This document shows, in pieces, positions 27,937 through 36,717 of a DNA stretch of 64,000 nt. Every line of letters begins with the position of its first letter. The stretch's first letter is position 1. The notes under the pieces were generated by a model. That model ran no database searches. It saw nothing but the letters and a program-made list of their open reading frames with translations, and was not told where the DNA came from. This stretch comes from an uncultured Pseudomonas sp. (lineage in GTDB: Bacteria; Pseudomonadota; Gammaproteobacteria; Pseudomonadales; Pseudomonadaceae): positions 1,240,001 to 1,304,000 of the forward strand of contig NZ_OX044366.1 of assembly GCF_943846705.1 (NCBI RefSeq). Direction: 5' to 3'. The translations under genes and the position numbers were made by a program.

Positions 27937-28617
27937 TTATCGGCACTGCCTTTCACAGGGTATGCCGTCTCTATCACCGTCAATATTAGGATTTCTGCAC
28001 TGGGTCAGTTGATATCGCGCTTCAGCGCAACTCATTTGGCCGCACCACTTGAGTGTGTTGCAGTTGAAGCTGTTCCCTGATGATTCAAGTTGCGAGAAGG
28101 ATGTTTGGCGTACTGGCTTAACTAGTGCCGGAGTTTCAGGAACTGAGCCTATTTTCTTCGTATTACGCCACTTCCATGGAGGTACTTGATCGGAGGCGGG
28201 CAGTGCCCATAGACCGCGCTGACTGTCTTTTGCCTCAGCCTCAAAGCCAAGTAACGATTTATCCTTGAGGTGTTTTGGGTAAACCCAAGCAGAGCCTGAG
28301 CGGATCTGTTCAGCATTTACGTCCACACCATCAACCCTGGTGACCCTGGCTACAGTCCGGCCATAGCTGTCGATATTCTGCATAGCAAGCCTCACCATCT
28401 CACTGGAGATGAGGTTGTATAAAGACTGTTTAGAGCGGTCACCATACGGCTGATTTATTTCGGGAGCATCTATTTCAGCCAACCGCACTTTTATTTTTTC
28501 ATTCTCGTCTGTAAAGCAAGTGAAGGTATCGCCATCGCTTACATCGATTACTTTACAGTTGCCAGCAAGTGCTATGACAGGTGACAAGATCAACATAAAC
28601 AAGAGAAAGCGGATCAC
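27937..28617 (-). CDS. Secreted thermonuclease-like (SNase) protein with C-terminal excalibur domain
   Basis: Predicted exported nuclease. I choose GTG at 28617 (GGAGA seven bases upstream), giving 226 residues with a clean signal peptide (VIRFLLFMLILSPVIALAG); the longer ATG frame (28665) puts a polar extension before it. The SNase fold shows DVSDGDTFTC, KVRLAEIDAPE and YGRTVARV. The C-terminus has the Ca-binding excalibur pattern C-x-EA...NIDGDRDGIPCERQC. Base composition is less GC-rich than the cob genes around it, and it splits the cob region, so it may be a later insertion. Confidence 0.88.
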   Translation of the reverse strand: MIRFLLFMLILSPVIALAGNCKVIDVSDGDTFTCFTDENEKIKVRLAEIDAPEINQPYGDRSKQSLYNLISSEMVRLAMQNIDSYGRTVARVTRVDGVDVNAEQIRSGSAWVYPKHLKDKSLLGFEAEAKDSQRGLWALPASDQVPPWKWRNTKKIGSVPETPALVKPVRQTSFSQLESSGNSFNCNTLKWCGQMSCAEARYQLTQCRNPNIDGDRDGIPCERQCR

Positions 28618-28750
28618 GTATGTCTCCGTGCGTATCTGATGAATTTTAAGGACTCTATCAATCATACCGTTTAGTGGGCGTGACCATAGCCTTGACTAAG
28701 GCGTGTGCCGCTCACGGCATCTAGCTGTTTGATGGCGATTAATCGAAGTT

Positions 28751-28852
28751 CGTAGGATGGGTTGAGCGTAGCGATACCCATGCTGCTGCCAGCCCATCAT
28801 TTGTGAACCGCCACAACCTTTGATGGGTATCGCAGGCTCAACCCATCCTACG
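28751..28852. repeat. Long near-perfect GTAGGATGGGTTGAGC palindrome
   Basis: CGTAGGATGGGTTGAGC with GCGATACCCAT at the left is mirrored by ATGGGTATCGC and GCTCAACCCATCCTACG at the right, arms of about 30 bp. This is the best-preserved full unit (102 bp) of the dispersed family. It lies just after the cobJ 3' end. Confidence 0.85.
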
Positions 28853-28855
28853 TCC

Positions 28856-30517
28856 CTACGCCTGTGGATAACTTCTCGGTGTATACACCCACTCCCCACC
28901 CTCGGCTCTTGGGAAGCGGCAGGTTTGGCTGGAGCCAATGATCACCAGAGTGCGCATATCGACTATCTCTGGTGTCAGTTCGCCAAGCGTCAGGTTGCGC
29001 AGGGTTTCGCCGGGGCGGCCGATATCGCGGCCGAGCACCACCAGGGTGTCTGGCGCGCGTTGCTGGCGGATGATCTCTAGGGCGCTGCCGAGCTGCCAGG
29101 GGCGGGCTTTGGAGATGGGGTTGTAGAAGGCCATCACCAGGTCGGCGGCGGCGGCATGCGCCAGGCGTTTTTCGATAATGGCCCAGGGCTTGAGGTTGTC
29201 TGAGAGCGAGATCAGGCAGAAGTCGTGGCCCAGCGGTGCGCCGGCCTTGGCGGCGGTGGCCAGTGCGGCGGAAACACCGGGGAATATTTGCAGGTCGACG
29301 CGTTGCCATTCGGCGTCAATCGACTCATGCAGCGCTTCCAACACGGCGGCGGCCATGGCGAATACGCCGGGGTCGCCGGACGACACCACCACCACGCGCC
29401 GGCCGCTGGCGGCCAATTCAAAGGCATGGCGGGCGCGCTGCATTTCTTCGCGGTTATCGGTGCAATGGCGCACCTGCTCCGGGCGCAGCGGGCCGGCCAT
29501 GTTGATATAGGTTTCGTAGCCGAGCAGGTCTTGCGCCTCGTCCAGCGCCTGGCGTGCGGCGGGCACCATAAATTCAGCAGCGCCGGGGCCGAGGCCAATT
29601 ACCGCCAGGCGACCACGCGGGCGGCCAAGCAGGCTGGGGTCGATGGGCGCAGCGGCTAGCAGCAGGCGCAGGTTGGTGTGCTGGCTGTGCAGTGGCGGAA
29701 GGTGCGTAGTGTCGTCGATAAAGCGCAGCGGCAGCTTGAGCTGCGCAGCGGCGGCGTGCAGATCGGTGTTGGCCATCAGCGCGGGCGCGGCGAGCAGGCA
29801 GGCCAGGCTTTGCGTGGCCAGGTTGCTCGCCTGTAGCGCCTGCTGCAGTTCGCTGAGTAAGTCGGCGCTGGCCTGCTCGACCCACAGGGCCACTTGCTGC
29901 GGGTGGATCAGCAGTTTATCGGCGCTGGCGTCGCTAAGGTGCGGGCTGATTTGGATAACTCGCGTCGCGTCGTGGGCGACTGGCAGCTTGGCCTGGGCCA
30001 GCCAGGGTGCATCACCCTCGATACGCACGGCCTGGCCGCCGAGCAGGTCGCTGACAAAGCCTTTGCCCTGTTCGAGGTCGGCCAACACGTAGCCGGCCGG
30101 CGGCTGCAACAGGCAGGTGCCGAAGCGCAGTTCGCCGCTGGTGGTGATAGCCGCGTTGATCTCCAGGTGCGCGGCAACTTCGCGGGCCATATGGTTGACC
30201 CCGGCCAGGCCGCCGAGCAGCGGCACCACGGCGCTGCCGTCTTCGGCCACGGCCAGCACCGGCGGTTCGCTGTCTTTCTCGCCGAGCACGCTGGCCAGGC
30301 TGCGGATCACGATGCCGGCGGCGCACAGCACGATCAGCGGCGTACCGGCGCGGTATAGCGCGCGCAGGGAGTTGCCGAAATCTTCATAAACCCGCTCGAC
30401 GTCCGTCACTCGACCGTTCAGGCCGTGGATGTGCGCCTGTGGATAAAGCGTCTGAATGCGCCGCGCGCAAGGCAGGGCGGAGGGGCCGAGGATAAGGATG
30501 GCGGGCGAGTGGTTCAT
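28856..30517 (-). CDS. cobJ: CbiG-CobJ fusion, precorrin-3B C17-methyltransferase
   Basis: CobJ makes the ring-contracted precorrin-4 from precorrin-3B. The 553-residue protein is a two-part fusion. Residues ~1-290 are CbiG-like (LIVLCAAGIVIRSLA, PPVLAVAEDGSAVVPLLGG, TTSGELRFG). Residues ~300-545 are the CobJ methyltransferase (LAVIGLGPGAAEFMVPAA, VVVVSSGDPGVFAMAAAV, FPGVSAALATAAKAGAPLG, MAFYNPISKARPW). It is the last gene of the riboswitch 2 operon. Confidence 0.95.
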   Translation of the reverse strand: MNHSPAILILGPSALPCARRIQTLYPQAHIHGLNGRVTDVERVYEDFGNSLRALYRAGTPLIVLCAAGIVIRSLASVLGEKDSEPPVLAVAEDGSAVVPLLGGLAGVNHMAREVAAHLEINAAITTSGELRFGTCLLQPPAGYVLADLEQGKGFVSDLLGGQAVRIEGDAPWLAQAKLPVAHDATRVIQISPHLSDASADKLLIHPQQVALWVEQASADLLSELQQALQASNLATQSLACLLAAPALMANTDLHAAAAQLKLPLRFIDDTTHLPPLHSQHTNLRLLLAAAPIDPSLLGRPRGRLAVIGLGPGAAEFMVPAARQALDEAQDLLGYETYINMAGPLRPEQVRHCTDNREEMQRARHAFELAASGRRVVVVSSGDPGVFAMAAAVLEALHESIDAEWQRVDLQIFPGVSAALATAAKAGAPLGHDFCLISLSDNLKPWAIIEKRLAHAAAADLVMAFYNPISKARPWQLGSALEIIRQQRAPDTLVVLGRDIGRPGETLRNLTLGELTPEIVDMRTLVIIGSSQTCRFPRAEGGEWVYTPRSYPQA

Positions 30518-30535
30518 GCGGGTTCCATCTGTGCT

Positions 30536-30581
30536 GTAGGCGGTTTGTGTTGGGTATCGCTGAGCTCAACCCAACCTACGA
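30536..30581. repeat. Short GTAGG...CCTAC palindrome between cobJ and cobI
   Basis: TGTAGGCGGTTTGTGTTGGG with a mirrored GCTCAACCCAACCTACG; a short, divergent member of the dispersed family. It fills the 76-bp cobI-cobJ gap. Confidence 0.6.
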
Positions 30582-30593
30582 TTCGGCGCGTGG

Positions 30594-31343
30594 TTAACCG
30601 CGCCATTTCTCGCCGGGGATGACGATCATCGAGAAGTACGGCGAGGACATCGGTTCCACCTCATCCAGCGCGACGATGCGTTGGTTGCCCATGGTCGCGC
30701 GCTCGACGTAATGGGCGCGGCTGTCGATGCCCAGCTCCTGCAGCACGCGGCGGACTTTCTCGAAGTTGCGCCCCAGCTTCATGATCACTGCCGCTTCGGC
30801 GTCTTGCAGGCGTTGCTTGAGTTCGTCTTCGGGCAGTACGCCGGAGAGCACGCTTAGGCTCTGGTTGCGGTACACCAACGGCGTGCCGAGCACCGAGGCG
30901 CAGCCGAGCATGGAGCACACGCCGGGCACCACTTCGACCTCGTACTGGCCGGCCAGGCGGTCGTGCAGGTACATGTAGGAACCGTAGAAAAACGGGTCGC
31001 CTTCGCAGATCACCGCGACGTCTTGGCCGGCATCCAGGCGGGCGGCGATCTGCACGGCGCAGGTGTCGTAAAAATCGCTGATCACATCTTCATAACTCAG
31101 CGGTGCGGCGAGTTTTTCTGTGGTCACCGGGTACACCAGTGGCAGGCGCTGCTGCGCGTCGGTGAGGTGCTGCTCGATGATGCCAAAGGCGTTGCCGCCC
31201 TGGCCTTTGTTGGCTTTGGCCTTGGCCACGAAGTAGCCGACCACAGGTGCCGATTGCAGCAGGCGCAGGGCTTTGAGGGTGATCAGCTCGGGGTCGCCGG
31301 GGCCGACGCCGATGCCAAGTAAGCGGCCTTTTTCTACATTCAT
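30594..31343 (-). CDS. cobI: CobI, precorrin-2 C20-methyltransferase
   Basis: Methylates C20 of precorrin-2 to give precorrin-3A. ATG 31343 yields 249 residues beginning MNVEKGRLLGIGVGPGDPEL, the family N-terminus; a longer frame to 31607 lies in cobH. Other motifs are ICEGDPFFYGSYMYLHDRL and VVPGVCSMLGCASVLGTPL. The start overlaps the cobH stop (ATGA). Confidence 0.96.
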   Translation of the reverse strand: MNVEKGRLLGIGVGPGDPELITLKALRLLQSAPVVGYFVAKAKANKGQGGNAFGIIEQHLTDAQQRLPLVYPVTTEKLAAPLSYEDVISDFYDTCAVQIAARLDAGQDVAVICEGDPFFYGSYMYLHDRLAGQYEVEVVPGVCSMLGCASVLGTPLVYRNQSLSVLSGVLPEDELKQRLQDAEAAVIMKLGRNFEKVRRVLQELGIDSRAHYVERATMGNQRIVALDEVEPMSSPYFSMIVIPGEKWRG

Positions 31344-31969
31344 CACTCCACCTCCGTGGCCAGGGCATTGACCGCCGCCACCGCCATGGCGCTGCCGCCA
31401 CGTCGACCACGGACGATCACATAGGGCACGCCACGGCTGTCGGCGGCCAGGGCGTCTTTGGATTCCGCCGCGCCGATAAAGCCGACCGGCATGCCGATAA
31501 TCAGCGCGGGTTTCGGCGCGCCGGCGTCGAGCATTTCCAGCAGGTAGAACAGCGCAGTGGGCGCGTTGCCGATCACCACCACGCTGCCTTCCAGGTGTTC
31601 GCGCCAATGTTCCAGTGCGACTGCCGAACGGGTATTGCCCAGCTCGCGGGCCTGCTCAATCACCCCGTGGTTATGCAGGGTGCAGATCACTGGGTTATTC
31701 GCCGCCAGGCGTGGGCGGGTGATGCCTTCGGCGACCATCCGCGCATCGCAAAGAATCGCCGCGCCCTTGGCCAGCGCGGCGCGGCCGGCAGCTCCGGCCC
31801 CGGCGGAGAAGCGCAGGTCCTGCACCACATCGACCATGCCGCAGGCGTGAATCACGCGCACGGCGAGTTTTTCCAGATCAGCTGGAATAGCGCTGAGGTC
31901 AGCCTCGGCGCGGATGGTGGCGAATGACTGGCGGTAGATTTCCTGGCCATCGCGGATGTAATCAAGCAT
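31343..31969 (-). CDS. cobH: CobH, precorrin-8X methylmutase
   Basis: Moves the C11 methyl to C12 to give hydrogenobyrinic acid. The 208-residue protein has the active-site region RVIHACGMVDVVQDLRFS (catalytic histidine), ILCDARMVAEGITR and IIGMPVGFIGAAESK, all family hallmarks. It overlaps cobG by 8 bp upstream and cobI by 3 bp downstream in one operon. Confidence 0.97.
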   Translation of the reverse strand: MLDYIRDGQEIYRQSFATIRAEADLSAIPADLEKLAVRVIHACGMVDVVQDLRFSAGAGAAGRAALAKGAAILCDARMVAEGITRPRLAANNPVICTLHNHGVIEQARELGNTRSAVALEHWREHLEGSVVVIGNAPTALFYLLEMLDAGAPKPALIIGMPVGFIGAAESKDALAADSRGVPYVIVRGRRGGSAMAVAAVNALATEVE

Positions 31970-33314
31970 CGTTATTTCCTGTTGCGCAGTGGGCGGCGAA
32001 CCAGTCGCCGGCCTCGTCGATCGTCATGGCGCTCGCCAATAGCTGACCGAAACCGGGCAGCTCGGGCGTGCGTTGATAAAGCTGGTAGTGGCTGGCGCTG
32101 CTGGCCAGCAAGGTAAAAGGCGCGGTGTGCGCGGCGGCGCAAGAACGCGGGCAGGCACTCAGGTGCACCTGCGGCCGTGCGCCGCTGGCGCGCAACCGGT
32201 CGGCCAGGTGCAGGGCATCGGCCTTGCTGTCGCTCAGGCCTTTGCTGCAGGCGGTGGAGCCGGTGCAGGCGATCAGCTGGCTGAGCGGTTCCTGCCGGTC
32301 GGTGAGCAGGCCGAGTTCGTGCAGCGCATGCAGCAGCGTGTCTGCCGATGGTTCCTGGATATTCGGCAACAGCACACCCTGCAAGGGCGTCAGACGTAGG
32401 CTGGCATCGCCGTATTGCGCGGCTAAATCGGCCAATGCACGCAGTTGCGCGGCGTCGATCCGCCCCAAACGTGCGCTGGCAGCGACCATGCACAGGCCCG
32501 CCTGCTGCTGTGGATAAGTTCCTATTGCGGCGTGCTGGCGAGCGGTTGCGCGTTGCCAGTTTATCGGGGCCGATTGGATGGCAAAGGGCAGGCGCGCCTG
32601 CAGTTGCTGCAGCAGCTGGCTGGGCGTTATCACGCTCAATAGCTGGCGCATGCGGCTGTGCTCGCTGCCGGCCAGATCAAGAAACAGCAACAGCAGTTGT
32701 TCGATCAACAGCGCTGCGTGCTCGGCGTCGACGCTGCCCAGCGGAGTGTCACTGGGGCAACCGGCCAGGCCGAAGGCCAAGCGTGACGGCGTACCGGGTA
32801 GGGCGCTGAGCCAGATATCGTGAGGGTGCTGCAGCATCGCCAGGGCTTCGCCACCGTCCAACTGAATGGCGAATTTGGCCGACAGCCCATGCAGCGCCGG
32901 GGTGGCTTGCAGCAGGTCGAGCAGCGCGGCGGCCAGCGGCCGGGTATCCAGCAGGGCATGCGGGTCGAGGCCAGCGGCGGGGCTCAGGAGCAGGTTGCGC
33001 ACATCGTCGGCAGTCGGATTGCTCGGGCCGAGACCGGCGGCGAGCAGGCGCTCGATCAATTCGGCGTGCTGGCCTGCCAATACGCCGCGAATTTGCAGGT
33101 TGCTGCGGTTGGTCAGCTCCAACACACCGCTGGCGCAGTGCTCGGCGGCCTCGGCAATGGCGCGGGCCTGGGCGCTGCTCAATCCACCGCCGGCCAGTTT
33201 GACTCGGCAGATGCCACCATCCAGCGCCTGCACGATGCGCAGCAAGCCGGGGCACGCGCTGGGGCGTGGTACGGGCAAATCAGCGAGGGTCGGACGGTCG
33301 CGCAAACGGTTCAC
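31962..33314 (-). CDS. cobG: CobG, precorrin-3B synthase
   Basis: An O2-dependent monooxygenase of the nitrite/sulfite reductase fold with [4Fe-4S] centre; its presence marks the aerobic B12 route. The 450-residue length is usual. Visible features: SACPGLLRIVQALDGGICRVKLAGG and LELTNRSNLQIRGV at the N-terminal half, and C-terminal cysteines in IACTGSTACSKG and HLSACPRSCAA for the Fe-S cluster. First gene after riboswitch 2. Confidence 0.95.
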   Translation of the reverse strand: MNRLRDRPTLADLPVPRPSACPGLLRIVQALDGGICRVKLAGGGLSSAQARAIAEAAEHCASGVLELTNRSNLQIRGVLAGQHAELIERLLAAGLGPSNPTADDVRNLLLSPAAGLDPHALLDTRPLAAALLDLLQATPALHGLSAKFAIQLDGGEALAMLQHPHDIWLSALPGTPSRLAFGLAGCPSDTPLGSVDAEHAALLIEQLLLLFLDLAGSEHSRMRQLLSVITPSQLLQQLQARLPFAIQSAPINWQRATARQHAAIGTYPQQQAGLCMVAASARLGRIDAAQLRALADLAAQYGDASLRLTPLQGVLLPNIQEPSADTLLHALHELGLLTDRQEPLSQLIACTGSTACSKGLSDSKADALHLADRLRASGARPQVHLSACPRSCAAAHTAPFTLLASSASHYQLYQRTPELPGFGQLLASAMTIDEAGDWFAAHCATGNNDA

Positions 33315-33414
33315 CAGCTTCTACGACGCGGCGACCGAACCAGCAGAGCCCGCCCAGCATGGGGACTCAATGGCATCGGTACACCCCGCCCGATGTTGGC
33401 ACTCGCGACTAGCG

Positions 33415-33715
33415 TCGTCGGCAGGTCTCCTGGCTGACAGGTCTTCATCTGCCGCGCCTTCCCGGTTACCCAGTGGCATTGTTGCGGCAGACTCGCTGTT
33501 TACAGTTGCGGGGGCAGCCACGGTTTAACCGTGTTCCCTCTTAGGCCCGTTTAGAGTCTATTCAGGGGCTAGCGAGCTAGAGCCAGGCAAGGCGGAAAGG
33601 GCTGAGAACGCGGAGTTTACAAGTAGTAAATGAGCAGTTCGAAGCCATTTCCAACGCAGCATGGCCGACGCGCAGCAGATCCTAGACAGGCTCTTGGGCA
33701 CCGACGAAGCCTGTA
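33415..33715 (-). ncRNA. Cobalamin riboswitch 2 (controls cobG-cobH-cobI-cobJ), enlarged by an inserted repeat
   Basis: On the minus strand, in order: GGTGCCC (33702-33696), the inserted repeat, GGGCC (33548-33544), GAGGGAAC (about 33541-33534), core GGCTGCCCCCGCAACTG (about 33519-33503), GCCACTGG (about 33477-33470), GGGAAGG (about 33464-33458), and a perfect B12 box AGCCAGGAGACCTGCC (33435-33420). GCCC and GGGC still close the 5' hairpin, with the repeat as its loop. cobG starts about 105 nt after the B12 box. Confidence 0.92.
33551..33696 (+). mobile_element. MITE-like interspersed repeat, copy 2, inside riboswitch 2
   Basis: About 146 bp, homologous over its full length to the reverse complement of 20061-20205 (shared GCTAGAGCC, GCAAGGC, CGCGGAGTTTAC, GCCGACGCGCAGCAGATC). 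Ends are diverged (TTAGAGTCTAT at left; complement of the right end AAGAGCCTGTC). It replaces the loop of the 5' peripheral hairpin of riboswitch 2. Confidence 0.85.
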
Positions 33716-33788
33716 TTATGCCCGCTTTGCGCGCAGGCACGACAGCCAACTGGTCGGGCGGCGCGACTATGACGTTTGAGGAGCGCGC

Positions 33789-34991
33789 ATGACGGCCTGG
33801 TTGACCCTGGTAGGGATCGGTGAAGACGGCTATGCCGGCCTGGGTGAGGCGGCGCGTCAGGCGCTAAACCAGGCGCAGTGCATCGTCGGCGCAGCGCGGC
33901 AGTTGGCGCTGTTGCCGGATAATCTGCCGGCCCAGCAACAGCTGTGGCCCAGCCCGTTTAGCCTGGAGCCGGTGCTGGCGCGGCGCGGTACGCCGGTCTG
34001 TGTGCTGGCCAGTGGCGACCCATTGTTCTATGGGGTAGGCGCGAGCCTGGCGCGGCAGCTGCCGGCGGATGAACTGCGGGTGTTCTCGTCGCCTTCGTCG
34101 GTGTCTCTGGCGGCGGCGCGCTTGGGCTGGCCGTTGCAGGAGGTGACCGTGCTGTCGCTGGTGGCGCGGCCATTGGCGGCGCTGCAGGCGCAGATTTTCC
34201 CCGGTGCGCGCTTACTGCTGCTGAGCAACGACGGCGACAGCCCGGCGGCGGTGGCCGAGCTGTTACGTGAGCGCGGTTTCGGCCCTAGCCGGTTGACCGT
34301 GCTGGAGCACCTGGGCGGCGCTCAGGAGCGGCGCATCGATGGCCTGGCCAGCGACTGGACCTTGCCGCGCGCCGCCGACCTCAATCTGTTGGCGCTCGAA
34401 TGCGTAGCGGATGCCGATGCGCGCCTGTTGCCCGTCACGCCGGGTTTGCCTGATGCGCTGTATCAGCACGACGGTCAGCTGACCAAGCGCGATGTCCGCG
34501 CCATCACCCTGGCGCGTTTGGCCCCGCAACCCGGTGAGCTGCTCTGGGATGTCGGCGCGGGCTGCGGCTCCATCGGCATCGAATGGATGCGTGCGCACCC
34601 CGCGTGCCGTGCCATCGCCATCGAGGCGGATGCCGGCCGTCAGGCGCATATCCAGCACAACCGCGATGCGCTCGGGGTACCCGGTCTGCAACTGGTGGCG
34701 GGCCGTGCGCCTGAGGCACTGGCCGGGCTGGCCGCGCCGAATGCGATCTTTATCGGCGGCGGCGTCACCATCCCCGGGGTACTGGAGCAGTGTTGGGCCA
34801 GTCTCAAACCGGGCGGCCGGCTGGTGGCCAATGCCGTCACCCTGCAGAGCGAGGCGGCGTTGGTGGCCTGGCGTGAGCAGGTCGGTGGCGAACTGACCCG
34901 CATCAGCGTGGCGCAGGCGCAGCCGCTGGGCGGCTTTGACACCTGGCGCAGTGCCTTGCCGATCACCCTGCTGGAAGTGCGCAAACCGTGA
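33789..34991 (+). CDS. cobL: CobL, precorrin-6Y C5,15-methyltransferase (decarboxylating), CbiE-CbiT fusion
   Basis: Methylates C5 and C15 and decarboxylates precorrin-6B to precorrin-8X. The 400-residue protein has an N-terminal CbiE-type methyltransferase (about 1-200; LTLVGIGEDGYAGLG, VLASGDPLFYGVGASL) and a C-terminal CbiT Rossmann domain (about 215-400; LTKRDVRAITLARLAPQPGE, LLWDVGAGCGSIGIEWMR). It is not behind its own riboswitch. The stop overlaps the cobK GTG start. Confidence 0.95.
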   Translation: MTAWLTLVGIGEDGYAGLGEAARQALNQAQCIVGAARQLALLPDNLPAQQQLWPSPFSLEPVLARRGTPVCVLASGDPLFYGVGASLARQLPADELRVFSSPSSVSLAAARLGWPLQEVTVLSLVARPLAALQAQIFPGARLLLLSNDGDSPAAVAELLRERGFGPSRLTVLEHLGGAQERRIDGLASDWTLPRAADLNLLALECVADADARLLPVTPGLPDALYQHDGQLTKRDVRAITLARLAPQPGELLWDVGAGCGSIGIEWMRAHPACRAIAIEADAGRQAHIQHNRDALGVPGLQLVAGRAPEALAGLAAPNAIFIGGGVTIPGVLEQCWASLKPGGRLVANAVTLQSEAALVAWREQVGGELTRISVAQAQPLGGFDTWRSALPITLLEVRKP

Positions 34992-35707
34992 GCCCGCGCA
35001 TTCTGCTGCTCGGTGGCACCACCGAAGCCCTGCGCTTGGCGCGGCGTCTCGGCCCCGAGGCGATTTACAGCCTGGCGGGCTTGGGCCGGGTGCCGGATGA
35101 CCTGCCGTGTCAGGTGCGCGTCGGCGGCTTTGGTGGTGCCGAAGGCCTGGCGACGTTTATCCGCGAGCAGGGCATTGCGCTGCTGCTCGACCTGACTCAT
35201 CCCTATGCCGCGCAGATCAGCGCCAATGCTGCCCGCGCCGCTGCACTGAGTGGTATTAGCTGCTGGGCCTTGCGCCGCCCCGGTTGGCAGGCCAGTACCG
35301 GGGATGACTGGCGTGAGGTTGACGACTGGGCTGGATTGGTTGCAGCGCTAAAAGACTTCCGCCGCCCGCTGTTTACCCTCGGCCGCGAGCCGCTTGAGCA
35401 TCTGCATGAGATCCCCCCTCACCAGCACTGGACCGTGCGTTGCCTCACGGCGCAGGAAGCCGTGCCGCGGGCGACAGTTATTGGCGCCCGCGGGCCGTTT
35501 GATCTGCACGGTGAGCGCGCGCTGTTCGCCCTGCTGGGCAGCGATGTGCTGATCAGCAAGAACAGCGGCAGTCAGTCCACCGAGCCGAAGTTGCAGGTGG
35601 CGCGGGAGCTGGGTTTGCCTGTATTGCTGCTGCGTCGGCCCGAGTTACCTGCGGTGGAACGCGAGTTTGTCAGCCTTGAAGCGCTTGCCGAGGCGCTGCA
35701 GCTCTAG
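34988..35707 (+). CDS. cobK: CobK, precorrin-6A reductase
   Basis: NADPH-dependent reduction of precorrin-6A to precorrin-6B. The 239-residue protein starts GTG 34988 within GTGA shared with cobL, and begins with the CobK loop ILLLGGTTEALRLARRL. Further motifs are LLDLTHPYAAQISANAA and DVLISKNSGSQSTEPKL. Two-gene unit with cobL. Confidence 0.95.
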   Translation: MSPRILLLGGTTEALRLARRLGPEAIYSLAGLGRVPDDLPCQVRVGGFGGAEGLATFIREQGIALLLDLTHPYAAQISANAARAAALSGISCWALRRPGWQASTGDDWREVDDWAGLVAALKDFRRPLFTLGREPLEHLHEIPPHQHWTVRCLTAQEAVPRATVIGARGPFDLHGERALFALLGSDVLISKNSGSQSTEPKLQVARELGLPVLLLRRPELPAVEREFVSLEALAEALQL

Positions 35708-35822
35708 AGCGAATTGGCCGCCGCGTACGAATGATGTGTTGTTCGGCAGCAGCGGCATGCGGCTAAGCCACCCTACGTAAACGGATCCCCTGATAGACTG
35801 CCGGCCCGCTTTGGAGGCCGCC

Positions 35823-36539
35823 ATGACCACGCCCGTTTCGCCCTACGCCCGCATTCTGTTTGTCGGCCCAGACCTTGCCGCCGGCTCGTTTGCCGAGCTG
35901 TTCCGCCAGCGCCTGGCTGAGTTACGGGGCGCGGCAGCGCTGGCCGATATCGTCGATACCAGCGCAGGCTATGCGCCGCTCTGGCAGCGGGTGGCCGAGG
36001 CTGAACGGCCGTTGCTGGTGATCGACCTCGAGCCGCAGAGCAGCAGCCCACATCTGGATTGGCTGCGCAGTGAGCTGAGCCAGCAGGCCGAGCCTGAGCA
36101 GCTGTTTGTCGCCAGCGCGATTGGCCAGGCCGAAGGCTTGCCGGTGGACGCCGCCTGTGCGCTGCTCGAGCGCCCCGAATTGCACCTGCCCTGCGTCGGG
36201 GTGAAGGCCGTACCCGGGCATCACGCCTGGTCACAGATCCCGCCGCACGCGCAGCGGCTGCTGCTGTGCAACGGCCCGCGCTGCACCCGCCGCGGCGCGC
36301 TGGACCTGTGGAAGACCCTGCGCCAGCGCCTCAAGGCGGCCGGCCAGCTGGAGTGCGAGGGCGGTGTGCATATCACCCGCACGCAGTGCCAGTTCCCCTG
36401 CGACCTGGGCCCGACCGCAAGCCTTTATCCACAGGGCGAGTGGTTCGGTATTCGTGACGAGGCGGCGGTGATCCGCTTGGTGGACGAACGCCTGGTGGCC
36501 GGCCGCGCAGTGCCCGAGTTGCGTATCGATCAAGACTAA
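35823..36539 (+). CDS. Thioredoxin-like [2Fe-2S] ferredoxin-domain protein linked to cobalamin genes
   Basis: A 238-residue protein starting ATG 35823 with GGAGG at 35814-35818; an in-frame TTG at 35811 is less likely. Residues ~1-140 resemble a CbiX/sirohydrochlorin-chelatase-like alpha/beta region without a clear match. Residues ~145-235 form a thioredoxin-like ferredoxin with four cysteines in LLLCNGPRCTRRGA and TRTQCQFPCDLGP. It sits 115 bp after cobK in the same direction. A reductive step for Co(II) is an attractive role but is inference. Confidence 0.8.
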   Translation: MTTPVSPYARILFVGPDLAAGSFAELFRQRLAELRGAAALADIVDTSAGYAPLWQRVAEAERPLLVIDLEPQSSSPHLDWLRSELSQQAEPEQLFVASAIGQAEGLPVDAACALLERPELHLPCVGVKAVPGHHAWSQIPPHAQRLLLCNGPRCTRRGALDLWKTLRQRLKAAGQLECEGGVHITRTQCQFPCDLGPTASLYPQGEWFGIRDEAAVIRLVDERLVAGRAVPELRIDQD

Positions 36540-36717
36540 CTAGCCGCTGCAGGTGCGGATGTACTGATATCGCCGCTGGTTTTTCTGTGGATACTGCGCA
36601 GTGTCGGGTTAGGATTTTTTCCGGCGGTTGTAACGTCAACGCATCTCGTCGCTCTAGTGCAATGCCGGCACGCAAAAACTTATTCGTCGGCCAATCAAAT
36701 TCCTGAGGGATACACAC

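Noticed and set aside
36620..36717. TGTAACG ... CGTC pair before bufA2 as an ECF sigma-factor promoter
   Set aside because: Spacing is about 12 nt instead of the usual 16-17, and no ECF sigma factor gene is near.
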